Below are positions 53,867-62,702 of a stretch of DNA of 64,000 bases, piece by piece. Source of the stretch: Muricauda sp. MAR_2010_75 (GTDB lineage: Bacteria > Bacteroidota > Bacteroidia > Flavobacteriales > Flavobacteriaceae); assembly GCF_000745185.1 (NCBI RefSeq), contig NZ_JQNJ01000001.1:4260501-4324500 (forward strand), in the 5' to 3' direction. Position 1 is the stretch's first letter, and each line of letters begins with the position of its first letter. The position numbers and the translations under genes are program-made. The notes under the pieces are model-generated. The model had not been told where the DNA came from. It ran no database searches and saw only the letters and a list, made by a program, of their open reading frames with translations.

Positions 53867-55306
53867 TTAAAATGATTGCAAAGTTGCTTCAATCTCATTT
53901 ATGGCGATGTCTATGTCCATTGGGCTTGTTCTCCAATTTACAAGTGCGGCCCGTATCCCCTTTCTTCCTTTATAGATGGATGGCGTCATAAAGACCTTTC
54001 CTCTAGCATTCAACCTGTTTAAAAATTCATCTATGGTTTCGTGGTCCGCGTTCTTCCATGTGAAGGACACAATATTGAGATTTACCGCCGATAAAAGTTC
54101 GAGTTGATGGTGGTTTTGAATCCATTCCCCCAAATCCTTGGCCAGTTGTATATTGTTTTCAACAATGCTTTGGTAACCTTCCTTCCCATACGCTTTTAAA
54201 GTGAACCATACTGGAAGTGCCTTTAGCCTACGGGAATTTTCGGGCAAGAGATTAAGGTAACTGAAGTTCTCAGCGATGTCTCCCAAGTAGGGCGCATTGG
54301 AGTTTTGGAAAGTCTCTACCTGAAGCTTGTTGTGCTTCTCCTTAATAAAAAAGACGGCGTTTTCATACGGCACATTCAACCATTTATGGCCATCAACTGT
54401 GATACTGTCCGCATCTTCCCAGCCTTTGACCAAATGCTTGTATTTGGGTGAACAACTCACAAAGGCTCCAAAAGCCGCATCAATGTGCCACCAAAATTTG
54501 TACTTGGACTTAAGTGCTGAAATAGCCTCAAAATCGTCAAAATCTCCTGAATTTACCGTTCCTGCACTAGAAATCAATAGAAACGGGGCTCCATTTAGTT
54601 CTTGGATTTGTTGCTCCAAGGAGTCCATAGCAATGGCTTCACGGTTTCCTTGCATGGTCTCAACCTGAATAATATTGGTACTTCCCATTCCAAGTAATGC
54701 CAGTGCTTTTATTGAAGATGAATGAGGGGTGGCACTCAAAACCTTAATCTCAGGACAGTTGAACAGACCTTCCTTTGAAACATCCATACCTTGTTCATTA
54801 CCCAACCATTGCCTTGCCGTGGCCAGACAAGTAAAATTGGACATCATGGCCCCGGTTACAAATCCTCCAGTATATTGTTTTGGCAGATCAAACAGTTCCA
54901 GCAACAAGTCCAGGGCTTCCAACTCCAACAATGCGGAGATATCCCCATTCCCTTTTATTCCTTGGGGATTTTGATCATAAATACTGGTAAGCCAATCCCC
55001 CATGATGGCAGCGGGAGTGGAACCTCCTGTAACGTAGCCCCAATATCTTGGTCCGGGCGATCCCACCATAATGGGTTTGAATCGTTCGCTGAACTCTTCA
55101 AAAGCTGCAATAGCTCCTTTTCCCTTGTGGTTGAGTGGATTTCCGGCTGGTACTTTGGGTTGGGTCGAGGTTGGAATTTCATTGATATCCCTTAAAAATG
55201 AAAGGCCCTCTTTTTTAATACCTTCCAAAAGAATCCCCATCTGATCGAGATCCCGTTTTAAAACTTCGTTCATATTTTTTTGATTTCCGGTATTGGGTCC
55301 ATCCAA
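53867..55306 (-). CDS. PLP-dependent decarboxylase (aromatic-L-amino-acid/diaminobutyrate type)
   Basis: A 479-residue fold-type I enzyme. PLP lysine K308 in TVDGHKWLNVPYEN; the pyridoxal-ring contact is HIDAAFGAF at about 274-282, with VTGGSTPAA, TGGFVTGAMMSNFTCLATARQ and PHSSSIKALALLG before it. It belongs to the group II decarboxylases (aromatic amino acid, glutamate, 2,4-diaminobutyrate); substrate not assignable. Met12 (55273) is an alternative start. It precedes the ebo operon on the same strand by 224 bases, which includes a weak hairpin at 53819-53845, so it is probably a separate unit. Confidence 0.9.
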   Translation of the reverse strand: MDGPNTGNQKNMNEVLKRDLDQMGILLEGIKKEGLSFLRDINEIPTSTQPKVPAGNPLNHKGKGAIAAFEEFSERFKPIMVGSPGPRYWGYVTGGSTPAAIMGDWLTSIYDQNPQGIKGNGDISALLELEALDLLLELFDLPKQYTGGFVTGAMMSNFTCLATARQWLGNEQGMDVSKEGLFNCPEIKVLSATPHSSSIKALALLGMGSTNIIQVETMQGNREAIAMDSLEQQIQELNGAPFLLISSAGTVNSGDFDDFEAISALKSKYKFWWHIDAAFGAFVSCSPKYKHLVKGWEDADSITVDGHKWLNVPYENAVFFIKEKHNKLQVETFQNSNAPYLGDIAENFSYLNLLPENSRRLKALPVWFTLKAYGKEGYQSIVENNIQLAKDLGEWIQNHHQLELLSAVNLNIVSFTWKNADHETIDEFLNRLNARGKVFMTPSIYKGRKGIRAALVNWRTSPMDIDIAINEIEATLQSF

Positions 55307-55330
55307 TACCCGCGATACTACATTCGTTTC

Positions 55331-56155
55331 TTATTCCAGGTTCACTGGCAAGGTCAAAAAATCCGCTCTCTTTTTTAAAAATCCTCTGGGGTTTGTCCCG
55401 GCCAACATTTTGAATTCCCTAATAAAATGGGATTGGTCGGCAAAGCCATGTTCATAAGACAGCTCCGTTAGGTTTAAGGAGGTGGGTACCTGCATGTACT
55501 TTTGAATGGCATTAAGGCGGGAAAGTCGCATATATTCCTTTGCGGTAATTCCAAACCTTTTCTTGAACTCGCGTTGCAACTGCCTTGGACTGATATGGAC
55601 TTTTTGGATAAGTTCTTCCAAACTTAACAAACCATGATGCTTACGTATGGTTTCGGATGCCATCCGAACGTAATCATATTCTTTGGAGTTATCCAGCATG
55701 TTCTTCAACAGAAATGCTTCGGTCAATTGTATTTTTTGCTGGATACTTGTTGATTCCCTTAAACGGGAACAATAATCCTTGAATTCATTACCCAATACAT
55801 CCGTACTATTTTCAAAGGTAGCGGTGAAAACTGCTGGAGGTACCCCAAAAATATGGTAAATCCCTTCTGGATTGAACCGCACTCCAAATATCTGCACGGG
55901 CTCATGGAACCTAACCTCATACGGTTTGGTCTGCAATCCAATCAACGTAAACTCCGGAGATCTACCCCAAGTGTCTTCCTTGACCAGCTCGCAATGGTCG
56001 TGGGTAAGGTGAATGATCAATTCAATACAACCATTCGGAACGACGGATTGCACAAAATTGTTTTCAGAATACAGGTTAAAATCCCCTGTATAATACGCTT
56101 GTATATAAGAACCCAATGCTGGGGAAGGTCTGTATTCTGAAAACTTGACGTTCAT
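55331..56155 (-). CDS. AraC-family transcriptional regulator
   Basis: A 274-residue regulator. The N-terminal 150 residues are a cupin-like sensing region of the DUF6597 type (YRPSPALGSYIQAYYTGDF, EPVQIFGVRFNPEGIYHIF). The C-terminal AraC domain spans about 170-270 (LLSLEELIQKVHISPRQLQREFKKRFG, ADQSHFIREFKMLAGTNPRGFLKK). It lies 24 bases upstream of the PLP decarboxylase gene on the same strand and may control it or the cupin-DUF3237 pair upstream. Confidence 0.9.
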   Translation of the reverse strand: MNVKFSEYRPSPALGSYIQAYYTGDFNLYSENNFVQSVVPNGCIELIIHLTHDHCELVKEDTWGRSPEFTLIGLQTKPYEVRFHEPVQIFGVRFNPEGIYHIFGVPPAVFTATFENSTDVLGNEFKDYCSRLRESTSIQQKIQLTEAFLLKNMLDNSKEYDYVRMASETIRKHHGLLSLEELIQKVHISPRQLQREFKKRFGITAKEYMRLSRLNAIQKYMQVPTSLNLTELSYEHGFADQSHFIREFKMLAGTNPRGFLKKRADFLTLPVNLE

Positions 56156-56228
56156 TTTTTGAAATTGCTTCCGTCTATCTAAATTATGCTGTTTTGAGTG
56201 CGCTAAAATAATTATAAACCATTATATA

Positions 56229-56651
56229 TCAACTAAAAAGCAATGAAGTATCCACTACATTCGATTCAGTGGGCAGCATTTCATTGTCAAATGTTGCCAC
56301 AATATTATTGGCGCCTCCAAAAACACCGAGTATTTTGGCTGTAGTGGCTCCGATATTCTTAAAGTCATGGGGAACCATTTCCGGTACGAGCACCAATGCC
56401 CCTTTTTCAGCTTTTTGTTTTTCAGTTCCTACCAAAGCCTCCACTGTTCCATCCAGGATTACCAAAAGTTCCTCTGCACTATCGGTATGCCTTCCCAAAT
56501 GGTCTCCAGGTTCCAGTTCAAAATACACCGTGGCCAATTTTTTTGAACCATGGGCTCCAATCAATGGAAATGTTGCTTTGCAATGTTGGTTCTTGTCTTC
56601 TTTTCCAACAAATTCGTTCAGCTCAATCTCAGTTAGATTTACTGTTGTCAT
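56229..56651 (-). CDS. Cupin-domain protein
   Basis: A 140-residue single-cupin protein. Motif 1 ELEPGDHLGRHTDSAEELLVILDG has two His and Glu for metal, motif 2 is LVLVPEMVPHDFKNIG. No signal peptide. Downstream partner of the DUF3237 gene with an 11-base gap. Could be a small enzyme or a sensor; no function assigned. Confidence 0.88.
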   Translation of the reverse strand: MTTVNLTEIELNEFVGKEDKNQHCKATFPLIGAHGSKKLATVYFELEPGDHLGRHTDSAEELLVILDGTVEALVGTEKQKAEKGALVLVPEMVPHDFKNIGATTAKILGVFGGANNIVATFDNEMLPTESNVVDTSLLFS

Positions 56652-56662
56652 ATTGTTTCTTT

Positions 56663-57106
56663 TTAAATTAAATATCCTTTTACTTCAGCCTTGCCCGTAT
56701 TAAAATCAACCGCTCCTAGACCCGTCACTTGTGCATGGTTCATCCACTCATATCTTTCATCGTTGGTACGGAATTCCATGTTCAATTTTAGAGTGCCTTG
56801 ATCGTTGATTCCTGTTTCCTTCACTTGAATACTTGCTCCGTCATTGGTTAGGATGGTGGCATACAGATTAAGGAAAAAACGTCTATCGGCCCTTATCTCC
56901 AAATAATCGACTCCAGTGATTTTACCATTGATCTTGTCTCCAAGGACATCCCCTTCAAAATAAATGTCGAAACGTGCACCACTTTTTGGAATGGGCTTAC
57001 CTTCCATTACGTCCTGTAAGCTGAACCCGTATTCCACAAAATCGGTAAGGGTTACCTGTTCTTCAAACAAAAGTTCCAAATCAGTTTTTTCTAGTATTTC
57101 TTCCAT
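56663..57106 (-). CDS. DUF3237-family protein
   Basis: A 147-residue beta-rich protein with the DUF3237 pattern: SGARFDIYFEGDVLGDKINGKITGVDYLEIRADRR split across residues 42-76, then YATILTNDGASIQVKETG and a C-terminal strand. Function unknown; often in catabolic neighbourhoods. Probably co-transcribed with the cupin gene. A TAGTTTTG -7 match (minus strand, 57136-57129) lies 23 bases before its ATG. Confidence 0.82.
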   Translation of the reverse strand: MEEILEKTDLELLFEEQVTLTDFVEYGFSLQDVMEGKPIPKSGARFDIYFEGDVLGDKINGKITGVDYLEIRADRRFFLNLYATILTNDGASIQVKETGINDQGTLKLNMEFRTNDERYEWMNHAQVTGLGAVDFNTGKAEVKGYLI

Positions 57107-57277
57107 TGTTACTATTTAAAAGTTTAAGCAAAACTACGGTGAGCGTTAAAGGTTAAATTGTAAAAAAACGCCGTTTTATACTTCCGTATATCAGCAAAAT
57201 ACTACTGAATAGCCCCCTGGAATCGAAACATTCAAGGTCTTTACCCTTATTCTTGGGCTTGAGTTTTAATTCTGTAA

Positions 57278-58405
57278 TCATTGTAGGTGCAAAGACCTTT
57301 TAAAACTCAACTTTCTAAGCTTTTCTTGGATAGGAACCTCTATATTGTGATAGGACCAAGCTGCGGTGACTATATTAATGAACAAAAGGGCAGTTACAAC
57401 AAGAACAAGAATCCAGGTTTCTGGAACAACGCCCGATCTTTCCTGCAACCAGCTATCCAATCCCATCCAATATAAGCTCAGCCAAAGACCTTGCATCATG
57501 TAAATGGAATACGAAATCTTCCCTAAATATTGGGCCACTGACAATTTCATTACTTTTCTAACTCTTCCTTTGTTGTGGGAAGCGGCCAAAATCAGTAGTG
57601 CAAAACAGGGAATCACCCACACATCATTAACCTTTAGATGCAGCATCAGGAGAACCCCTGTGGCAGCGCCAAGAAAAGAGATGTCGTTGCCCAACCATCT
57701 TTTCCCTATTCCCGATTGAAAGAGGTTGTATAGGATAATTCCAAGACTAAACTCTGCGAAGCACCTAAAGATGCCCAAATCAAAGGTTGCATCCAATGAG
57801 TGCTTTACGTTCCATTGCACAATGGCCTCTAGTATTACAAATGAAAAAAGCCCCATGATCCATTGACCTATTCGATTGCCCCGGTAAAAAAGCAGAAAGA
57901 GGATGGGAGAAACCATATAGATGGCCCATTCCGCGCTAACCGACCAGGATGGCACATTCCACGTTAGCCAATACTCCGAGCCCCAAGCCTGACCCAAGAC
58001 CAAGTGTACCGGGATACCCTCCAAGGCATACATGTGTCCAAATTTTTCCCATACATTGGGAAATCCAATTACCAACACAATGGCCACAACAATATGGGTG
58101 AGCAGGCAAAAAATATGAAGCGGATATAAACGACTAAACCTAGCCCATAAATATTTCCAAGCATTTTTAAGATTGATTCCATTTTGAAAGCGTTCACCAT
58201 ATACGTGGGCCAAAATGAAACCGCTCAAAAGAAAAAAGAAGTCAACAAACAAATACCCTTTGGACAACAATAGTGTTGTTTTGGGGGACACTAGATAGTC
58301 CAATCCCGTAAAGGTCGTTAATTGATCATAGTGATAAACAACCACCCAAATGGCAGCAATTCCCCTTAACGGGGTCAACGCATCTATATATGACGAGTCT
58401 TTCAT
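57278..58405 (-). CDS. Acyltransferase family 3 membrane protein (OafA-like)
   Basis: A 375-residue integral membrane acyltransferase with about ten helices and the family motif LTPLRGIAAIWVVVYHYDQ (R-x10-H) near the N-terminus. Later helices include KGYLFVDFFFLLSGFILA and SVAQYLGKISYSIYMMQG. It O-acylates a sugar or glycan at the inner membrane. It follows a small exported Dabb protein by 5 bases. Confidence 0.88.
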   Translation of the reverse strand: MKDSSYIDALTPLRGIAAIWVVVYHYDQLTTFTGLDYLVSPKTTLLLSKGYLFVDFFFLLSGFILAHVYGERFQNGINLKNAWKYLWARFSRLYPLHIFCLLTHIVVAIVLVIGFPNVWEKFGHMYALEGIPVHLVLGQAWGSEYWLTWNVPSWSVSAEWAIYMVSPILFLLFYRGNRIGQWIMGLFSFVILEAIVQWNVKHSLDATFDLGIFRCFAEFSLGIILYNLFQSGIGKRWLGNDISFLGAATGVLLMLHLKVNDVWVIPCFALLILAASHNKGRVRKVMKLSVAQYLGKISYSIYMMQGLWLSLYWMGLDSWLQERSGVVPETWILVLVVTALLFINIVTAAWSYHNIEVPIQEKLRKLSFKRSLHLQ

Positions 58406-58410
58406 CTCCC

Positions 58411-58788
58411 CTAATACTGTATTTCTTGAAAATCCTTGACAAGCTTGGGGCCCAAACTGGCCAATTGCTGGTGCTTGGGATGCGCCCTATACCGTTTTTC
58501 CGCCTCTTCAGAGTTGAACTTCAAAACAAAGGAAGCTTCAAATCTATAGGAATAAACAAGCTTTGTTATTTCAAAGGCGTCAAAACCATCCACCTCTTTT
58601 ACCAAATCTGTAAATAGGGCAACCATTTCGGATTTTTGCCCTTCCGTGGCTTCTTCGTTCCATTTAAAGAGCAGCATCTTGGTCAAAGGCTTGTTCTTTT
58701 CATTTATAATTTGCCCTTGTCCCTTTGCATGGTTTGCGCTAACAAGAATCAACACAGTCAATAGAATTCTTACAATTGTTTTCATCAT
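58411..58788 (-). CDS. Exported Dabb (A/B-barrel) protein
   Basis: A 125-residue protein with signal peptide (MKTIVRILLTVLILVSANHAKGQ) and a Dabb ferredoxin-like barrel (MLLFKWNEEATEGQKSEMVALFTDLV, YSYRFEASFVLKFNSEEAEKRYRAHPKHQQL). Family members are stress-related or act as small dimeric enzymes. First of a two-gene unit with the acyltransferase. A TACTTTTG match lies 22 bases upstream (minus strand, 58818-58811) without a -33 partner. Confidence 0.82.
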   Translation of the reverse strand: MMKTIVRILLTVLILVSANHAKGQGQIINEKNKPLTKMLLFKWNEEATEGQKSEMVALFTDLVKEVDGFDAFEITKLVYSYRFEASFVLKFNSEEAEKRYRAHPKHQQLASLGPKLVKDFQEIQY

Positions 58789-58924
58789 TTTAATATTGTG
58801 ATTTTGCGTTCAAAAGTAGATTGTCGATTCAACGGGTAATTGTGAAAAAACGACATCTTAAATGGAAGGTCAGAATATTAACTTTTGAGCCAAACCATAC
58901 ATTCTGTTTAGTCATTAGGAGAAA

Positions 58925-59055
58925 CAAAAAAGCCGAACAGAAGTGTTCAGCTTGAGCTATAAAAATACATCCAGAATTCGTTTTGTAATGCAGAAAACCT
59001 TTCCCACGTATTGTGTCTCCACAATATAACGAGTATACGATGCTTGACTTCAATA
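58925..59055 (-). ncRNA. Candidate small RNA between two terminators
   Basis: After the terminator at 59056-59086 the minus strand contains a second strong terminator, AGCTGAACA / TGTTCGGCT with a CTTC loop and TTTTTT (58925-58952), and between them a perfect TATTGTG-GAGA-CACAATA hairpin with a GNRA-type loop. A terminator here without a gene suggests a short RNA of about 100-120 bases. No promoter was recognised. It could also be a back-up terminator with a chance hairpin. Confidence 0.3.
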
Positions 59056-59086
59056 AAAAGCCCCAACAGTTTTAATTGGGGCTTTT
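59056..59086 (-). terminator. Terminator of the sugar operon
   Basis: AAAAGCCCCAA / TTGGGGCTTTT, a perfect 11-bp stem with A and T runs, 26 bases past the Gfo/Idh stop at 59112. Confidence 0.9.
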
Positions 59087-59111
59087 CTCTTTTTAAGAAG
59101 ATATTTTAAAA

Positions 59112-60242
59112 CTATTTGTCACTTAAGGTGAAGTCCGGTAAACTAATTTGCTTACCCCCCTCCAGGGCCGACTCGTGCGCCAAAATACCCACACAGGTGA
59201 TATTGGCAGATTGTTTAGCGTTTGGATACGGTTCTTCCCCTTTTATTAGTGCATTAACGAACTCATGCACCAAATGCGGATGTGAACCTCCATGACCGGC
59301 ACCTTGCGTAAAGGATAAGTGTTGATTATCGTCCGTATCGTAAACCCCTTTGGTGGTAAAACGTTGGATTTCTTCCGGCAAATACCTGGCGTAATCTGGT
59401 GATTCCACTTCTTCAGGTATTTCGGGTTCCGGCTTTTTAGCCGTATGCACCACCAGAGGATGCCCTTCTATTAGGGGCCATTCCACTGATTTTTTGGAGC
59501 CATATACTTCAAAACTTTCACGGTACTGACGTGCCACATCAAAAAGTGAACGGTACACATGCGCGCTCAAATCTGAATTTCTGAATTTTATATGGGTACT
59601 TTCTACCGCAAATGGAGAATTGTAAATAGGGATAAGTTCTTCTCGAATAGTTCCCGAACCAAAACAAGATACATATTCGGCCTCACCTTTTGTCAATGCC
59701 AACACGGGTCCCACGCAGTGGGTCGCATAATGCATTGGAGGCAGTCCCGGCCAATAATTGGGCCATCCGTCCATATCTTGTTGGTGACTGGCTTTTAAAT
59801 ATTGAATTTTTCCCAGTTCTCCTTTGTCATACAACTCTTTCATGAACAAAAACTCCCGTGCATACACCACAGTTTCCATCATCATATAGGTCAAACCCGT
59901 TTCCTTGACCAATTCCACAATTTGTTTGCATTCTTCTACGGTTGTTGCCATAGGTACGGTACATGCTACATGCTTCCCTGCTTTTAAAGCCTTAATGGAT
60001 TGTTCCCCGTGATTGGGAATGGGGGTGTTGATATGAACCGCATCAATATTTGGGTCTTTTAAGAGTTCATCATAATCTGTGTAACGTACCTCAATTCCAA
60101 ATTCGTCACCAATAGCGTTCATTTTCTCCTCGTTACGCTGACAAATGGCATACATTTCCGCGTTTGGGTGCTTTTGATAGATTGGAATGAATTCTGCTCC
60201 GAAACCAAGACCTATAATGGCCACATTAATTTTTTTACTCAT
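59112..60242 (-). CDS. Gfo/Idh/MocA-family oxidoreductase, cytoplasmic
   Basis: A 376-residue sugar oxidoreductase: NAD site NVAIIGLGFGAEFIPIYQ at 5-22, HVACTVPMATTVEECK (the usual EKP is TVP here) and a C-terminal domain with MHYATHCVGPVLALTKGEAE. No signal peptide, in contrast to the two Tat-exported relatives at 17-20 kb. It is the last gene of an operon with a TIM-barrel isomerase (36 bases upstream), an MFS transporter and an azurin-like protein. It probably interconverts a keto and a hydroxy group on an imported sugar or cyclitol. The loss of the lysine in EKP is unusual for an active dehydrogenase. Confidence 0.9.
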   Translation of the reverse strand: MSKKINVAIIGLGFGAEFIPIYQKHPNAEMYAICQRNEEKMNAIGDEFGIEVRYTDYDELLKDPNIDAVHINTPIPNHGEQSIKALKAGKHVACTVPMATTVEECKQIVELVKETGLTYMMMETVVYAREFLFMKELYDKGELGKIQYLKASHQQDMDGWPNYWPGLPPMHYATHCVGPVLALTKGEAEYVSCFGSGTIREELIPIYNSPFAVESTHIKFRNSDLSAHVYRSLFDVARQYRESFEVYGSKKSVEWPLIEGHPLVVHTAKKPEPEIPEEVESPDYARYLPEEIQRFTTKGVYDTDDNQHLSFTQGAGHGGSHPHLVHEFVNALIKGEEPYPNAKQSANITCVGILAHESALEGGKQISLPDFTLSDK

Positions 60243-60278
60243 GTTTTATATTTTAATAATTCTGATGAAACGAGCTTC

Positions 60279-61145
60279 TTAGTTTGAAGCCCATTTTTTT
60301 AAAAATTGAAGTCCGTCTTTGGCGAAATCGTCCTGCGTATCTGCCTTGGGAGTCCAAAAACAAACCGCTCCCGCCAACTCCACATTTTGGGTGGTAAAAC
60401 TTTCAATGGAAACCACACCTTCATAGCCAATGGCTTCAAGTCCTCTTTTATAGGCATCCCATGGGGTTTGACCACTTCCAGGAGCTCCTCTGTAATTTTC
60501 GGATACCTGAACGTGAATCAATTTATCGCCAGCTGCCTTGATGGCACTTTCCACATCGCGCTCTTCAATACTCATGTGAAAGCTGTCAATCATTACTTTA
60601 GCTGACGAATGATTGATGTCCTTTACCATTCGAAGGGCATCATCCGTGGTGTTCACCAAATCTGATTCGAACCTGTTTAATGGCTCCAAAGCGATTTTTA
60701 ACCCTCTATTTTCAGCCATCTCACAAACGTTTCGCAAGTTTTTCACAGCCAAATCCCATTCCGCCTTTCGTTGTTCAGGGGGCAACATTCTTGCCTTTCC
60801 AACAGCGGAGTACATAGGTCCCGCAAAAAAGGAAACACCCAATTCCTCACAGATATCCAGACACGCTTCAATATAAGAAAGTCCATTTTTTTGAACTTCC
60901 ACGGATTCATTGGTCAAATCGCGGGAGCTTCCAAAGGCACCGCAAATGGTTACATCAAGTCCATATTTGTCTAAACCCTCCTTTACTTTTTGTACATCTA
61001 TCAACGTAGGATCTTCAACTGCAATTTCTACGACATCAAATCCTAATTTGGAAATTTTTGGAAAAAGTGCTTCGATGGTTTCCGTTGTAAAAGGGGAGGC
61101 CCATAACCACGTACTTGCACCAAACTTTATATTTTTTAAAGTCAT
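60279..61145 (-). CDS. Sugar-phosphate-isomerase/epimerase-like TIM-barrel protein
   Basis: A 288-residue xylose-isomerase-like barrel (AP-endonuclease-2 family) with metal-site segments IALEPLNRFESDLVN, KVMIDSFHMSIEE, HVQVSENYRG and VSIESFTTQ (Glu, Asp, His and Glu ligands). Related enzymes epimerise or isomerise keto sugars or cleave keto glycosides. Sits between MFS (13 bases upstream) and Gfo/Idh in one operon, so it probably works on the transported compound. Confidence 0.9.
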   Translation of the reverse strand: MTLKNIKFGASTWLWASPFTTETIEALFPKISKLGFDVVEIAVEDPTLIDVQKVKEGLDKYGLDVTICGAFGSSRDLTNESVEVQKNGLSYIEACLDICEELGVSFFAGPMYSAVGKARMLPPEQRKAEWDLAVKNLRNVCEMAENRGLKIALEPLNRFESDLVNTTDDALRMVKDINHSSAKVMIDSFHMSIEERDVESAIKAAGDKLIHVQVSENYRGAPGSGQTPWDAYKRGLEAIGYEGVVSIESFTTQNVELAGAVCFWTPKADTQDDFAKDGLQFLKKWASN

Positions 61146-61158
61146 GTATTCTTACTTG

Positions 61159-62679
61159 TCAATTATCATCATGCGTCGTCAGTGCTACGGCAGCATAGCC
61201 CCCTTTCTTTTTGAAATACAGGATAAGCGCCATATAGCTGATAAACATTAAAATCGGGAAAATAACAATGTACTGCAACGCTTCCTTTTTAGACTGATGC
61301 TGAACCTCTGTTATGGTTTCAATTTCAGCATCGGATGCATTCTCCAACTTTTGTTTGTCCAAGGCCCGATAATTACCAAAAACACTAGTTTTTTCATCGG
61401 TAATAAATTTCTGGCTCAATTCGGTATTTTGGACATTGTCATATTCTTTGATTCCTTTTTCAATAGAGCTATCTTGAATAAATCCAATAATTCCCGCTCC
61501 AATTACGCCTGCGGCAATCATGCCCAATCCACCAATAATATTGAGGGTCAAAGCTCCACCCTTTGGAAAACGTTCTGCGACCACACCAAGCATGGTGGGC
61601 CAGAAAAAGGCTTTACCGAATCCGTAAATGGTAGCAGCAACCAATATCATTACACCAACTGATTGGGAAAGGAAAAATAGCCCTACCGCAGCCACCAATG
61701 AACAAATGGCCAATAATCCGAGTGGTGACACCTTATGGATAATGGGCCCGGCAAACAAACGCAGCACAAACATAATTGCAGAGGTATACACCAGCACCCA
61801 TCCAGCTTGTAGCCCTATTTTGGTCATTGCCGGCGTCATTAAATCCGTAATCCAGCTATCCGTACCGAGTTCGGTTACCGCCAACGGTATCATGATCAAC
61901 AAAAGTATCACAAACAATGGCTGGCCGAAACTTCGTGTATAGAGTCCAAATAACACGGTAATCAGCAAGATAATGATCACATTCAACCAAAGGGTCCAGC
62001 CAAATACTTCCCCTAATTGAAACACCACTATGGATACAATAATAAGCGCACCAGCGGCTCCAACTTCCTGCAACATTTCTTTATAGGAAACACCTGCCTG
62101 GACACGTTCATTCACAGGGAACTTGCGACGCAACATCATCACACCATAGATCAAGGTCGGTATCAATGTAAGGGCAATTTTATACTCCCAATCCATTTCT
62201 GCACCCATTATTAAGGCAAAAACACCTCCTAATACCAAACCTCCCGGCCAACCGGCATGCAGCATATTTAACCACTTGGTTTTTTCTTTGGCAAACATGG
62301 TTGCTACCACTGGATTTACAACAGCCTCTACAACGCCATTGCCTATGGCCCCTATAAAAGTGGCCAGATACAACGAGCTATAGCCCGTAGCGGTAACGGT
62401 AAGAATTACCGAGGCAACATGGCATACAAATGCAAAACCTAAGGAAGTTTTATAGCCTATCTTATCGACCACAAGACTAAAAAGGACAATACTAATGGCA
62501 AAGGGCCAGAGACCAACTCCTGAAATTTCCCCTAATTGGGTCTGGGTCAAATTAAAATCTATACCCCATTGCGGTAAAACGATAGCCCGAAGGATAAATC
62601 CAAAAGCTGTGGTTACCAATGCAACAAAACACGTTAAAAACAACAGCCTATCTGGCGCGGAAGCAGTTTGATTATTCAT
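61159..62679 (-). CDS. MFS transporter
   Basis: A 506-residue transporter with about 12 helices. Two halves are visible, the first with VVDKIGYKTSLGFAFVCHVASVIL, the second with VLVYTSAIMFVLRLFAGPIIHK and LGVVAERFPKGGALTLNIIGGLG. The insert after helix 10-11 (about 50 residues with Glu and Lys) is longer than usual. It probably imports a sugar or sugar alcohol that the downstream enzymes process. Starts 23 bases after the azurin-like gene stop. Confidence 0.9.
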   Translation of the reverse strand: MNNQTASAPDRLLFLTCFVALVTTAFGFILRAIVLPQWGIDFNLTQTQLGEISGVGLWPFAISIVLFSLVVDKIGYKTSLGFAFVCHVASVILTVTATGYSSLYLATFIGAIGNGVVEAVVNPVVATMFAKEKTKWLNMLHAGWPGGLVLGGVFALIMGAEMDWEYKIALTLIPTLIYGVMMLRRKFPVNERVQAGVSYKEMLQEVGAAGALIIVSIVVFQLGEVFGWTLWLNVIIILLITVLFGLYTRSFGQPLFVILLLIMIPLAVTELGTDSWITDLMTPAMTKIGLQAGWVLVYTSAIMFVLRLFAGPIIHKVSPLGLLAICSLVAAVGLFFLSQSVGVMILVAATIYGFGKAFFWPTMLGVVAERFPKGGALTLNIIGGLGMIAAGVIGAGIIGFIQDSSIEKGIKEYDNVQNTELSQKFITDEKTSVFGNYRALDKQKLENASDAEIETITEVQHQSKKEALQYIVIFPILMFISYMALILYFKKKGGYAAVALTTHDDN

Positions 62680-62702
62680 ACTTTTAAATACTTAATGGTT
62701 GA

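Noticed and set aside
58829..59053. 74-codon minus-strand frame before the sugar-operon terminator
   Set aside because: It runs through a strong terminator hairpin and resembles no protein; a small RNA is the better reading.
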